Positions 1-8,672 of a DNA stretch of 64,000 bases are shown here, piece by piece (position 1 is the stretch's first letter; each line of letters begins with the position of its first letter). The position numbers and the translations under genes were made by a program. Source of the DNA: UTCHB3 sp964531325 (GTDB lineage Bacteria > Bacteroidota > Ignavibacteria > Ignavibacteriales > Ignavibacteriaceae); NCBI GenBank assembly GCA_964531325.1, contig CAZHCW010000009.1:62001-126000 (forward strand), written 5' to 3'. The notes below the pieces were generated by a model, which saw only the letters and a program-made list of their open reading frames with translations, searched no databases and had not been told where the DNA came from.

Positions 1-41
1 GGTGATTATATCTCTCATGTCTCTACCTTCATAAAAAAATG

Positions 42-117
42 TGGAGCTGACGACCGGGATTGAACCGGTGACCTCATCCTTACCAAGGATGTGCTCTACC
101 AACTGAGCTACGTCAGC
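42..117 (-). tRNA. tRNA-Thr (GGT)
   Basis: Reverse-complement cloverleaf with acceptor stem GCTGACG/CGTCAGC, D-loop AGTTGGTAGA, anticodon loop TTGGTAA (anticodon GGT) and a GGTTCAATCC T-arm. The CCA end appears to be encoded (complement at 42-44). It is the last of three leftward tRNA genes (Tyr, Gly, Thr). Confidence 0.96.
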
Positions 118-174
118 TTAATTGAACATAAAAAAAATGAAAGTAGTTGGAGTTTACTTTCATTATACTCTGTG

Positions 175-246
175 AGCGGGAGACGGGATTCGAACCCGCG
201 ACCAACAGCTTGGAAGGCTGTGACTCTACCACTGAGTTACTCCCGC
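175..246 (-). tRNA. tRNA-Gly (TCC)
   Basis: Reverse-complement cloverleaf with acceptor GCGGGAG/CTCCCGC, anticodon loop CTTCCAA (anticodon TCC) and T-arm GGTTCGAATCC. No CCA is encoded after the discriminator base. It is the middle gene of the tRNA cluster. Confidence 0.96.
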
Positions 247-267
247 AATTCTCCGTTTCATATATAG

Positions 268-351
268 TGGGCGGCGAGGGATTCGAACCCCCAAAGGCGT
301 AAGCCAACGGATTTACAGTCCGCCCCGACTCTCCAACTTCGGCGTCCGCCC
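268..351 (-). tRNA. tRNA-Tyr (GTA)
   Basis: About 84 nt, class II tRNA with a long variable arm. Anticodon loop CTGTAAA gives GTA, and the T-arm is GGTTCGAATCC. The acceptor GGGCGG pairs with CCGCCC. It is the first gene of the leftward Tyr-Gly-Thr cluster. CCA is not encoded. Confidence 0.95.
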
Positions 352-391
352 AACTTTTTGTTTCCATTCAGAATTTTTCTGAAAGGGACTT

Positions 392-422
392 CTAAAGTAA
401 GATTTTTTTGAATTAAATGCAA
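392..422 (-). promoter_or_regulatory. Promoter of the tRNA cluster
   Basis: On the minus strand TTG is followed after 20 nt by TACTTTAG, one mismatch from the Bacteroidota consensus TTTG-N19-21-TAnnTTTG. It lies about 40 nt upstream of tRNA-Tyr. A small CAGAA/TTCTG hairpin lies between them. Confidence 0.6.
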
Positions 423-473
423 GAAGTCTGTTAATTTATTTTTAAATTATTTTTTTCAGCCCAAGAAAGAAGC

Positions 474-641
474 AAAGTAGCGAAGTAGCAAAGTAGCTTT
501 TGGATTAGGAGTTAAACTGCAAAGAACGCAAAGGACGCAAAGAGAGGTATAATAAATTCATCCGCGATAATCCGCCTCATCCGCTTCATCCGCGTTCTAT
601 CAAAAAATCCGCTACTTCGCTACTCTGATTCTTTGCTACTT
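474..641. repeat. Cluster of short-period tandem repeats
   Basis: The gap beside the first T9SS gene is filled with tiny tandem repeats. AAGTAGCn has period 8 (475-498), CGCAAAGGA-like units have period 9 (518-544) and TCATCCGCn-like units have period 9 (558-594). GTAGCGAAGTAGC at 477-489 recurs as a perfect inverted copy at 611-623. The second copy lies next to the 3' end of the T9SS gene. Confidence 0.75.
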
Positions 642-3600
642 CAAAAGCACCGCCTTCACAGTCGCAGAAAAGCTACTACTGCTGGAAACGGCTTCCAGGC
701 GGAAGATATAAACGCCCGAGGAGAATTTTGTGCCATCAAACTTCTGTTCATAGAGCCCTCTTTCCATTTCGCCATTAATAAGCGTTGTTACCTTTTGTCC
801 TGTGATATTATAAACAGAAAGGGATACATTGGCTCTCTCGCGTAATGAAAACTTTATCACAGTTTCGGGGTTGAATGGATTTGGATAATTCTGCCACAAC
901 TGAAATTCATCGGGCACAATTCCTTCAACTTCTTTTAGCCCTGTTGGATAATAGTGATATTTTGCTCCCAAATGGGCAAATATTTCATCAATCTTGGTAC
1001 GGGTCACCGTAATTGAATTAAGATGATCCGTTCCTCTTCCTATAATTATGGCATTGTGAAAAGTAACCGTATCACCCGAAGTAAGTTGAAACGGACCTGA
1101 ATTGGCAAAACTCCTCTGATCCACAGGAGTATCGTTTAACCACCCTGTATTTGTCACGGGATCTCCCGAGTACATAAATATTTTTGATACAGGGCTACAA
1201 GGAACTCCACCATAAAAATGACCATAAGGCCAGGTACAGGGATCGACCATGGCACCACCTGTGTTTCTGCCCTGCTGATAGTTTCTTAACTCCTGTGTTA
1301 AGCGTGGATCACCATGAGTGGGATGCGACGACATATAGTGCTGCGAAGATGTAAGCCCCAGGTTGGAAGCTCCCTGAATCTTTTTGTTTTGGAAAGGTTT
1401 TCCCATCGGAACAGTGGCTGTGTCGTTGGCAATATCTGTACCCGGATCATAGACACCATTTCCGTTTAAATCCTGATACGAGAGTCCTCTGATAAAAACG
1501 GGTTGTCCAAACACTATAGTCTGAAAAACGGCTGGTGGATTAATCCCAAATATCGGATCACTTCCTTCGTTCCAGATATAACTGCTGTTCCTTACTGAAT
1601 CGGTTCCATAAAGATCATCATTATATTCACCCATATCAGTATCAGTCCAGGCTGAAAAGAAAACATCAGAGATATCTGAAGCAACATTCCCTTTATTTAC
1701 AATTTCATACCGAATAAATACTGCATCCCTCATCGCTTCAACTGCGGAATTTGGGTAGGCATAAATTGTTTGCCTGATCTCAATGCCCACGGGAACCTCC
1801 TGGAACCTTCGTAACTCGGTTGACATTCCATCGTTATAAACACAATAATATGAAATCTCACCAAGTATCTCGGGCATATCCTCAGATGGATCCCAAATAC
1901 CGTTATGATTTAAGTCGATGGGATCATAAATTCCGTTGTGGTTTCCATCCCAATATCTGGCTCCGGTCATAACGGCATATTTCCACAACTCCCAACTTGC
2001 CCCAAATGCAGAATCCTGCAGCGCCACTCTATATATCCCGTTTTTAGGATCAATAACCGACGAACCAACCGGACCCGCTACATAATCTGCAATTCTTGAG
2101 GCTGACATCATACTCGCCGACCATGGTACATCATTAATGAGTCCTGATAATGCAAAACCGTTAGAAAAAACAGTATAAATCGAATCATAATACAAACCCG
2201 ACCTTCCCATCAAATCCACATCAGCGATTATTCCATTTCGTTGGAAGGGCACCCAAATTCTTCCTGTCCAAAATCCATCTTCTGTGGTTATCCCCGCAAT
2301 CAAAAGTGAATAGGTGAATTGGGCAGAGGAGAGGTATTGTCCCCCACCATTCATCAAAACATATAAATTTGCAAAATCCCCCGGTGTTGCAATCTTCACA
2401 AATCCCCTGAATATGCCATCTCCCGCAACTGAATCATTGTGCAGACCATCATCGTAGAGTGGATATTCAACAGGCACTTCATTTAGGTCCCCTTTTATAA
2501 CACCACTCAGATTTCCTCCACTAAAACCTGCATAAACCCTCACAAAAACAGAATCTCCCTGAACAGGAACTTCAGGAATCATTTTTGTTGAGAAAATAAC
2601 CGGAGGCGCTTCCTGATCTGTAAGAGTTAACCCGTTCCCCCACCACAACCTGTTTTGAAGCCCAAAGGAATATCGGGAACTTGAAAAAATAACTATTGGA
2701 AGTGATGACTGTGGATTGATATTCAGATTGGCATCCTGACCTGCGTATCGTGTTATTTGAACAGGTGTACCCCATGTAACCCCGTTATCGGTAGTGGTTA
2801 TTCGGAAATAATTGGAGTTCAAAAATCCCCCAATGGTTGAACGGATTCGGCGGTAAAATAAATGAATTGCCCCATCTGAGGTTTTGTACAATTTTGGATT
2901 TCGAATTGTCTCACTCCCCGAAATAATCACTGTTGTATCATGCCATCCGGTCGTGGCAGCCGAATACTTCAACAACATTAGTTTTGTGTTGTTCTGATTT
3001 TTCTCCTGACAGGCCATAATCATATCACCATTACCCATGGGTAAAAGTGTCGGGTTACTTAATCCTCCCGCTGTAAGACCTTGATATAATGAAAATGTAA
3101 GACCATTATCACTGCTTTTTGCAAAACCGATAGAGTTCTGATATTGAGAAATTGCAAGGACTATCTCATTCCCACCTGTATGAATTGCAGACGTTATTTT
3201 TAGAGTACCTTCCATAACCGGATTGTTAATCAGTGTCAGAATCCTGTTCACTCCCCAGGTGATACCTCCATCGTCGGAAATCTTATACTTGTAGGTACCA
3301 TTGTTGCCAACTCTAAAAAAAGTTATCAATCGATTATTGGCACCACGTATCAAGTAGGGTGACGCGAGACTATCCTCAAATGCAGAGGGAGCTATCGTGT
3401 CAAAAATGACTGTGGGAGCCGACCAGGCTGACCCGCCATTGGTACTTCTCACTAAACAAAATTGAACTCCTCCAAAACCGTTGTATTTGGAGTATAAGGC
3501 AATAAATTCATTGTTGTTTATTGAGATAATTTCACCTGTTCGGTGATTTAATGCATCATTAGTGGGATGAATGAGTTGAGGATCTGACTGGGTGAATACA

Positions 3601-3644
3601 ACAATACTAACTAACGAATAAAGAATCAAAATGTATTTTAACAT
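636..3644 (-). CDS. Sialidase-fold T9SS cargo protein
   Basis: A 1002-residue exported protein. Residues 1-19 are a signal peptide. The N-terminal third carries Asp-box (BNR) repeats typical of sialidase-like beta-propellers: STNGGSAW near 67, SDDGGITW near 123 and TTDNGVTW near 290. The middle has acidic calcium-loop-like stretches such as DLNHNGIWDP. The last ~75 residues are a type A type IX sorting domain (YPNPFNPET at its start, SGVYIFRL near the end). Export through the outer membrane and anchoring or release by T9SS follow from that domain. No catalytic sialidase residues could be confirmed, so the substrate is unknown. It stands alone, leftward, after the FKBP gene. Confidence 0.85.
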   Translation of the reverse strand: MLKYILILYSLVSIVVFTQSDPQLIHPTNDALNHRTGEIISINNNEFIALYSKYNGFGGVQFCLVRSTNGGSAWSAPTVIFDTIAPSAFEDSLASPYLIRGANNRLITFFRVGNNGTYKYKISDDGGITWGVNRILTLINNPVMEGTLKITSAIHTGGNEIVLAISQYQNSIGFAKSSDNGLTFSLYQGLTAGGLSNPTLLPMGNGDMIMACQEKNQNNTKLMLLKYSAATTGWHDTTVIISGSETIRNPKLYKTSDGAIHLFYRRIRSTIGGFLNSNYFRITTTDNGVTWGTPVQITRYAGQDANLNINPQSSLPIVIFSSSRYSFGLQNRLWWGNGLTLTDQEAPPVIFSTKMIPEVPVQGDSVFVRVYAGFSGGNLSGVIKGDLNEVPVEYPLYDDGLHNDSVAGDGIFRGFVKIATPGDFANLYVLMNGGGQYLSSAQFTYSLLIAGITTEDGFWTGRIWVPFQRNGIIADVDLMGRSGLYYDSIYTVFSNGFALSGLINDVPWSASMMSASRIADYVAGPVGSSVIDPKNGIYRVALQDSAFGASWELWKYAVMTGARYWDGNHNGIYDPIDLNHNGIWDPSEDMPEILGEISYYCVYNDGMSTELRRFQEVPVGIEIRQTIYAYPNSAVEAMRDAVFIRYEIVNKGNVASDISDVFFSAWTDTDMGEYNDDLYGTDSVRNSSYIWNEGSDPIFGINPPAVFQTIVFGQPVFIRGLSYQDLNGNGVYDPGTDIANDTATVPMGKPFQNKKIQGASNLGLTSSQHYMSSHPTHGDPRLTQELRNYQQGRNTGGAMVDPCTWPYGHFYGGVPCSPVSKIFMYSGDPVTNTGWLNDTPVDQRSFANSGPFQLTSGDTVTFHNAIIIGRGTDHLNSITVTRTKIDEIFAHLGAKYHYYPTGLKEVEGIVPDEFQLWQNYPNPFNPETVIKFSLRERANVSLSVYNITGQKVTTLINGEMERGLYEQKFDGTKFSSGVYIFRLEAVSSSSSFSATVKAVLLK

Positions 3645-3716
3645 GATGAACTCCTGTCTTTCTTTTTATCTCAGCAGGACACTTTTGCGCCCTGCTGAAA
3701 AATGCTTCTACTTAAA

Positions 3717-4142
3717 TTATTTGATCTCGACTATCTCAATGGCAAAATTTAATATTTCACCTGCAAGATCATGATTGGCATCGAGAGTAATTATGGTGTC
3801 AGTCATTTCAATAACTGTCATAATTATGTTTTCTCCATCTTCGCCATCAAGTTCGAGTCTGTCACCGATCTCAACTTCAAGATCGGGAATTTTCTCTTTT
3901 TCAACTTCCACAACGAGGCTGTCACGGTATTCCCCATAACCAAGTTCGGGTGGAACTGCCACATCCTTTTTCTCCCCAACTTCCATCCCCAAAACTGCAA
4001 GTTCCAATCCGGGGATGATCTCATTGTTGCCAACTCTGAACACGATTGGTTCATTTCCATAAGATGATTCAAATTCTTCACCATCCGGGAATGTCCCAAT
4101 ATAGTGCATTGTAACGAGTGAACCTTTTTGAACTACAGCCAA
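3717..4142 (-). CDS. SlyD-like FKBP peptidyl-prolyl isomerase
   Basis: A 141-residue cytoplasmic prolyl cis-trans isomerase of the SlyD/FkpB type. The start is VQKGSLVTMHYIGTF, followed by GEEFESS, an IIPGLELAVLGM core and PPELGYGEY, all hallmark FKBP segments. An insert-in-flap chaperone domain lies at about 70-125. The metal-binding His/Cys-rich tail of E. coli SlyD is absent. It has its own intergenic space on both sides, so it is probably monocistronic. It likely helps proline-limited folding of new proteins. The family call is firm; the partners are unknown. Confidence 0.92.
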   Translation of the reverse strand: MAVVQKGSLVTMHYIGTFPDGEEFESSYGNEPIVFRVGNNEIIPGLELAVLGMEVGEKKDVAVPPELGYGEYRDSLVVEVEKEKIPDLEVEIGDRLELDGEDGENIIMTVIEMTDTIITLDANHDLAGEILNFAIEIVEIK

Positions 4143-4542
4143 TTTACTCTCTACTTTCGTTGTTTTTTAGTTAGTCTAATTTGTCTCAAATAAACTCTGA
4201 AACCGCAGGGAAATATAATAAACGACCAAAACTTTCGCTAATTATTTTTCTGTTGCGGAAATTTTATTTGAATTGCCTCGAAAATGGGGAAAGCAGTTTG
4301 GGATATTGGTTGATCTTTTTTTGTATTTAAACCAATAGCGTTGGGTTTCAACCCAACGAAATCAATCAGAAAAAATCTATTTAAATCACCATATAATCTC
4401 AAAAAAACTTTAATTTTATCTTATTTTGATCAAAAGTATACAAATAATGTATTTTAAAAGATATTATTTGTAACCTTTTGCCATAAAAAAAAGCTGTCAC
4501 CGTTTTGAACTGTGACAGCTTTATCAAGTTTTTGGGAATTTA
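4143..4542. other. Gene-free gap with inverted repeat
   Basis: No open frame with coding character is seen. A perfect 9-bp inverted repeat with a 2-nt loop lies at 4339-4358 (CGTTGGGTT tc AACCCAACG). It has no T-run, so it does not look like a terminator; its role is unknown. The ackA terminator occupies the right end. Confidence 0.5.
4484..4524 (-). terminator. Intrinsic terminator of ackA
   Basis: Reading leftward, an 11-bp stem AAAGCTGTCAC/GTGACAGCTTT encloses an 11-nt loop and is followed by a T-run. It starts about 20 nt after the ackA stop. Confidence 0.88.
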
Positions 4543-5748
4543 TTAGATATCCACTTCTATCCCGTTGATTATCACTTCTGTATCGAGAGCAATAACAAGT
4601 TCTTCATTTGTGGGGATTCTGAATACTTTAACCGTTGCATCTTCAGTGGAGAGGTCTTCCTCTTTACTGTTATTTTTTTCAGGGTCAAGTTTCATTCCCA
4701 TAAATCCAAGGGATTTGCAAACTGCTTCGCGAACATCGGACGAATTTTCACCGATACCACCGGTAAACACCAGAGCATCAATTCCACCCATCGCCGCCGC
4801 ATACGCACCAACATACTTTGTGATTCTGTAACAAAAGACATCAAAAGCAATTTTTGCTCTTTTGTGTCCATCTTTCATCGAAGAAATTATTTCACGCATA
4901 TCGGACGATTCACCACTGATTCCAATGAGTCCACTGTGTTTGTTGAGCAAAGTGTTTGCTTCAGAGAGTTGCAGACCTTCTTTTCCCATTATGTGGAGAA
5001 TTATGGAAGTGTCGATGTCACCACATCTGGTACCCATCAAAAGTCCTTCAAGTGGAGTAAATCCCATTGAAGTATCAACAGAAGTGCCTCTGTCAACAGC
5101 AGCCATACTGCAACCGTTTCCGAGGTGAGCGGTTACTATTTTTAATTCACTGAGTGGTTTCCCAAGCTTCTTTGCGGCTCTTCCGGCAACAAATCTGTGT
5201 GAAGTGCCATGAAACCCATAACGACGAATCTGATGACTTTTGTAAAGTTCATAGGGAATTCCATAAAGATATGCTTTGGGCTCCATCTTTGCATGATATG
5301 CTGTATCAAATACGCCAACCTGGGGAACACCCGGAAGCACTCTCGTAACTGCCTGAATACCTTTGATATTTGGCGGGTTGTGAAGAGGTGCAAGTCCTAC
5401 ATTATCCTGGAGAACTTTAATAACTTCCTGGGTAATCAAAACTGAGCCCGTGAAAGTTTCACCTCCGTGAACAACTCTGTGACCTACTGCGTCAATTTCA
5501 CTTTTATCTTCAATTACACCATGATTCTTTGAAAGAAGCACTGCGAGAACATATTCAATTCCAATTGCATGGTCAAGAATCTCTCCCACGATATTTATTT
5601 TATCACCGTCATACCGTATATGTGTAAGCACGGCTCCTGACATACCTATCCTGTCAACCAATCCTTTTGCGAGAGCAACCCGCTGTACAGTATCATAAAA
5701 CTGATACTTGATCGACGAGCTACCACAATTTAATACTAAAACTCTCAT
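4543..5748 (-). CDS. ackA: Acetate kinase
   Basis: A 401-residue acetate kinase that interconverts acetyl phosphate plus ADP with acetate plus ATP. The N-terminal LNCGSSSIKYQFYD and VGHRVVHGGE signatures, GFHGTSHR, AHLGNG and the C-terminal VFTGGIGENS motif are all present, and the length is normal. It begins 6 bp after hbd ends, so the two are almost certainly cotranscribed, and it ends at a clear hairpin terminator. No pta is nearby. A butyrate- or propionate-kinase activity cannot be excluded from sequence alone, but the length and motifs fit AckA. Confidence 0.96.
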   Translation of the reverse strand: MRVLVLNCGSSSIKYQFYDTVQRVALAKGLVDRIGMSGAVLTHIRYDGDKINIVGEILDHAIGIEYVLAVLLSKNHGVIEDKSEIDAVGHRVVHGGETFTGSVLITQEVIKVLQDNVGLAPLHNPPNIKGIQAVTRVLPGVPQVGVFDTAYHAKMEPKAYLYGIPYELYKSHQIRRYGFHGTSHRFVAGRAAKKLGKPLSELKIVTAHLGNGCSMAAVDRGTSVDTSMGFTPLEGLLMGTRCGDIDTSIILHIMGKEGLQLSEANTLLNKHSGLIGISGESSDMREIISSMKDGHKRAKIAFDVFCYRITKYVGAYAAAMGGIDALVFTGGIGENSSDVREAVCKSLGFMGMKLDPEKNNSKEEDLSTEDATVKVFRIPTNEELVIALDTEVIINGIEVDI

Positions 5749-5754
5749 TATCGC

Positions 5755-6690
5755 CTACGAAATTATTTTACCGTTGGAGTCATAGGTATAAAAACCCTGA
5801 CCTGTTTTTCTTCCAAGTTTCTGCTCACGAACAAGTTTACGGAGTATCGGACAAGCTCTGTACCTTGGTTCTCCAAGGGTTTTCCACAAAGTGTCCATCC
5901 ATGCCAAAACTTCATCCAATCCCATCATATCAGCCATTTCAAGAGGTCCATGCTGGAAATTGAACCCGATTTTCATCGCTGTGTCGATATCTTTTGCGGA
6001 TGCAATGCCTTCAAGCAAAATGTGCATCGCTTCATTAAGGAGTGGAACTATCGATCTGGTGGTTACATATCCGGGATATTCGTAAACTTCAATGGAGGTT
6101 TTTCCAAGACGGTTGGCGAATTCTTTGATTATTTTTAAAGTACTTGCCGAAGTGTGGAGACATTTGATCACTTCAACCAATGGTCTCTTTGGCACAGGAT
6201 TAAGAAAATGCATCCCGATTACCTTGTCAGGTCTTCCGGTACATTCTGCAAGCTTCGTTAAACTTAATGTTGAAGTGTTGGAGACAAAGATAGTCTCTTT
6301 TTTGGCGATTTTGTCGATATCAAGAAATATTTTTTTCTTTAATTCAAAATCTTCATCAACAGCCTCAACAATAAGGTCACATCCGGCTACCAACTTAATG
6401 TCGGTAACCCAACTGATCCGGCTCATGATTGCTTTTTTTTCTGAAGCAGTCATTGCCCATCTTTTTATTTCATTGTCGATATTATCTGAAAGACTCGATT
6501 TTGCGTAATCGATCCTTTGAGATGATCTCTCAACAATAATAACTTCAATACCATTGGCGGCCACAGCCTGGGCTATTCCCTGCCCCATAACCCCGGCGCC
6601 AATAATTCCAACCCGGTTGATTGCATCAAACGATTCGGACAATGCCGACCTTTTTAGTATTTCGTCTATATTTATGTTATCTTCCTGCAT
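5755..6690 (-). CDS. 3-hydroxyacyl-CoA dehydrogenase (3-hydroxybutyryl-CoA type)
   Basis: A 311-residue short-form NAD-dependent dehydrogenase oxidising 3-hydroxyacyl-CoA to 3-ketoacyl-CoA. The Rossmann fingerprint GAGVMGQGIAQ lies near residue 30. SNTSTLS, the catalytic His segment GMHFLNPVP and the C-terminal 3HCDH domain ending in GRKTGQGFY follow. The size fits stand-alone Hbd/PaaH rather than the multifunctional FadB. A ~25-residue N-terminal extension precedes the fold. It lies 6 bp upstream of ackA, suggesting a shared role in short-chain acyl-CoA/acid metabolism. Confidence 0.93.
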   Translation of the reverse strand: MQEDNINIDEILKRSALSESFDAINRVGIIGAGVMGQGIAQAVAANGIEVIIVERSSQRIDYAKSSLSDNIDNEIKRWAMTASEKKAIMSRISWVTDIKLVAGCDLIVEAVDEDFELKKKIFLDIDKIAKKETIFVSNTSTLSLTKLAECTGRPDKVIGMHFLNPVPKRPLVEVIKCLHTSASTLKIIKEFANRLGKTSIEVYEYPGYVTTRSIVPLLNEAMHILLEGIASAKDIDTAMKIGFNFQHGPLEMADMMGLDEVLAWMDTLWKTLGEPRYRACPILRKLVREQKLGRKTGQGFYTYDSNGKIIS

Positions 6691-6783
6691 CAGTCCATTC
6701 CTTAATAAAACAATTTGCGTCCATCTACATGCAATTTTAATGCCAAACGGTTTAATCGTTTTATCGCCAAATTTTTGATCAGA

Positions 6784-7587
6784 TCAATAGTCTTTTTTCT
6801 CAAAAATAATAATTGTTAAACCGAATACGGTAAAAATAAACAATAATGAGCTAATAATCAGTTTTAAAACATGTCCTTCGGCAGTTGGTTGCCCGGCCAT
6901 AAAAAACGAACTTGAAAACTCTGAGCTTTTGGGAAGTATCCAATATACTACATTCACTGTTTCCCGAAGCCAAACCTTGGAGGATGTCTGAATCATCTGC
7001 TGCATAACAAATACCACTGATGATACGATTACACTGTATGCAATGGCTGTTAAAAGTCCGGCAATTGGTGAACGGAATCCAAAAGATACAAAAATTACCA
7101 AATGAAACATGATGACAAATCCGAGGAGATTTAATAGTCCCCAATGGAGTACTTCACCATAAAACATTCCAAATATTGAAGAGTGGATTACCCATATTCC
7201 CATCGTCAAAAAGAAGAGGACAACAAACATAAATAGGATCCCACTCAGGAATGCACCTGTTAACAGTTCCCATCGACGAACAGGGAAGGAAAGAAAAATG
7301 TCGAACACTCCCCTTTTAATCACCGAATTAACCGTAATAGCAACTGTAAACAACCCCACAAATATCATCAACTGGGTTGTAGCATTAAGAAGATTAATCA
7401 GAGTAAAGTCATATGACTGCTGGATTTTTGCAACTGCAGTGCCGGGAGTGATATTGTCATAAACTGAATAAGATATCAGTGCTGATATCACAATCATCAC
7501 CAACACACCACCAATGGTAACCCAAAATGATTTACTTCTTCTCAGATGATCAAAAAAGAATAAAACTGATTGTGTAATACCTTTCAT
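6784..7587 (-). CDS. ABC transporter permease (ABC-2 type)
   Basis: A 267-residue integral membrane protein with about six hydrophobic segments, starting near 20-42, 65-85, 112-135, 145-170, 178-200 and 240-262. It overlaps the preceding ATPase gene by one base, so the two form an exporter pair. The substrate is not evident. The segment VIKRGVFDIFLSFPVRRWEL resembles the coupling-helix region of NosY/ABC-2 permeases, where a drop in copy between TM pairs contacts the ATPase. A role in copper/NosDFY-like maturation or general export cannot be decided. Confidence 0.88.
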   Translation of the reverse strand: MKGITQSVLFFFDHLRRSKSFWVTIGGVLVMIVISALISYSVYDNITPGTAVAKIQQSYDFTLINLLNATTQLMIFVGLFTVAITVNSVIKRGVFDIFLSFPVRRWELLTGAFLSGILFMFVVLFFLTMGIWVIHSSIFGMFYGEVLHWGLLNLLGFVIMFHLVIFVSFGFRSPIAGLLTAIAYSVIVSSVVFVMQQMIQTSSKVWLRETVNVVYWILPKSSEFSSSFFMAGQPTAEGHVLKLIISSLLFIFTVFGLTIIIFEKKDY

Positions 7588-8507
7588 TAATTTACCCTTT
7601 CATCTGCATTAATAGTCTTTATGAACAATTCTTCAAGATTGGATTTACGAAGTGATATCTCTTCAATTAAAATTTCCAAACCCCTTACTTTATCAATGAT
7701 TCGGTTCAATTCAGTAACTTCCGATCCGTTATAACGATACAACTTTTCAGAAATTTTTTCAAGGTAAACTATGCTGTTTTCCTCTTCCAATGTCAGACTT
7801 CTGGAAAGTTTAATCTCAAAGTGGGTGTTTTCATGGGTGAGTTCGTGGATTGTTCCTGTCCTTAAAAGTTTTCCTTTATGAAGAATGGCGACACTGTCAG
7901 TAATCATTTCCACTTCAGAGAGGATATGAGAGTTCAAAAAGATAGTTTTACCCTTTGATTTTAGATCCTGAAGAATGGTCCTTATTTCTTTTCTGCCAAC
8001 CGGATCAATCCCATCGGTTGGTTCATCCAAAATAATCAAATCCGGATCATGTAGTAAAGCTCTGGCAATTCCAAGACGCTGATTTTGTCCTTTGGAGAAG
8101 GTTTTTGCTCTCCTATCCGCAATTTTTGTCAGCCCAAACATCTCAAACAATTCACCCGTTCTTTTTTTGATCATTGCAGGCTCCATTTCATAAAAGCGCG
8201 CAAGGGCTGCCAGTGACTGGCGTGCAGTAAATACTTCGGGGAATTGAATATTCTCCGGAAGATATCCGATATTCTTTTTTAACAGATGGTTATATTCATT
8301 TGAGCCAAACAGGGAGAAACTTCCCTCGGTCAGTCTGGTGATTCCCAAAAGAATTTTAATAAATGTGGTTTTGCCGGCACCATTCTGGCCTAAAAGACCA
8401 AATATCTGCCCCGGCATAACAGAAATTGAAAAATCATCAAGGGCTTTAACCTTAATCTTCCCCGGGTAAATTTTTGTTAAATTTTTACTGCTGACTATTT
8501 CGGACAT
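7587..8507 (-). CDS. ABC transporter ATP-binding protein
   Basis: ATPase partner of the downstream permease. It has Walker A GQNGAGKTT, Q-loop YLPENIQF, signature SKGQNQRLGIARAL, Walker B LIILDEP and switch His in LNSHILSE. The ~80-residue C-terminal extension is typical of the NosF/NatA-like class. An in-frame ATG exists 30 bp upstream (8537). The start at 8507 is preferred because a GAGCGG element precedes it and the family usually begins just before the first strand. It is the first gene of a two-gene operon. Confidence 0.94.
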   Translation of the reverse strand: MSEIVSSKNLTKIYPGKIKVKALDDFSISVMPGQIFGLLGQNGAGKTTFIKILLGITRLTEGSFSLFGSNEYNHLLKKNIGYLPENIQFPEVFTARQSLAALARFYEMEPAMIKKRTGELFEMFGLTKIADRRAKTFSKGQNQRLGIARALLHDPDLIILDEPTDGIDPVGRKEIRTILQDLKSKGKTIFLNSHILSEVEMITDSVAILHKGKLLRTGTIHELTHENTHFEIKLSRSLTLEEENSIVYLEKISEKLYRYNGSEVTELNRIIDKVRGLEILIEEISLRKSNLEELFIKTINADERVN

Positions 8508-8644
8508 ATTCCGCTCGTTTGTTAAATAATGAATCAAAAATTACGATTTTCTGAAAAGGTGAGATGCTGATTTGTTACAAAAGGAAATTATATGAGGATG
8601 AACCACAAAAAAGAAAGTATAAACTTCTCGACAACCAAAAAAAG

Positions 8645-8672
8645 CTAATACCTAATACTTAATACCTAATAT
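8645..8672. repeat. 7-bp tandem repeat
   Basis: Four heptamers in a row (CTAATAC, CTAATAC, TTAATAC, CTAATAT) directly abut the gpsA stop codon. Confidence 0.7.

Noticed and set aside
633..845. Small plus-strand gene overlapping the T9SS 3' end
   Set aside because: It is the reverse reading of a conserved sorting domain and has no independent coding signs.
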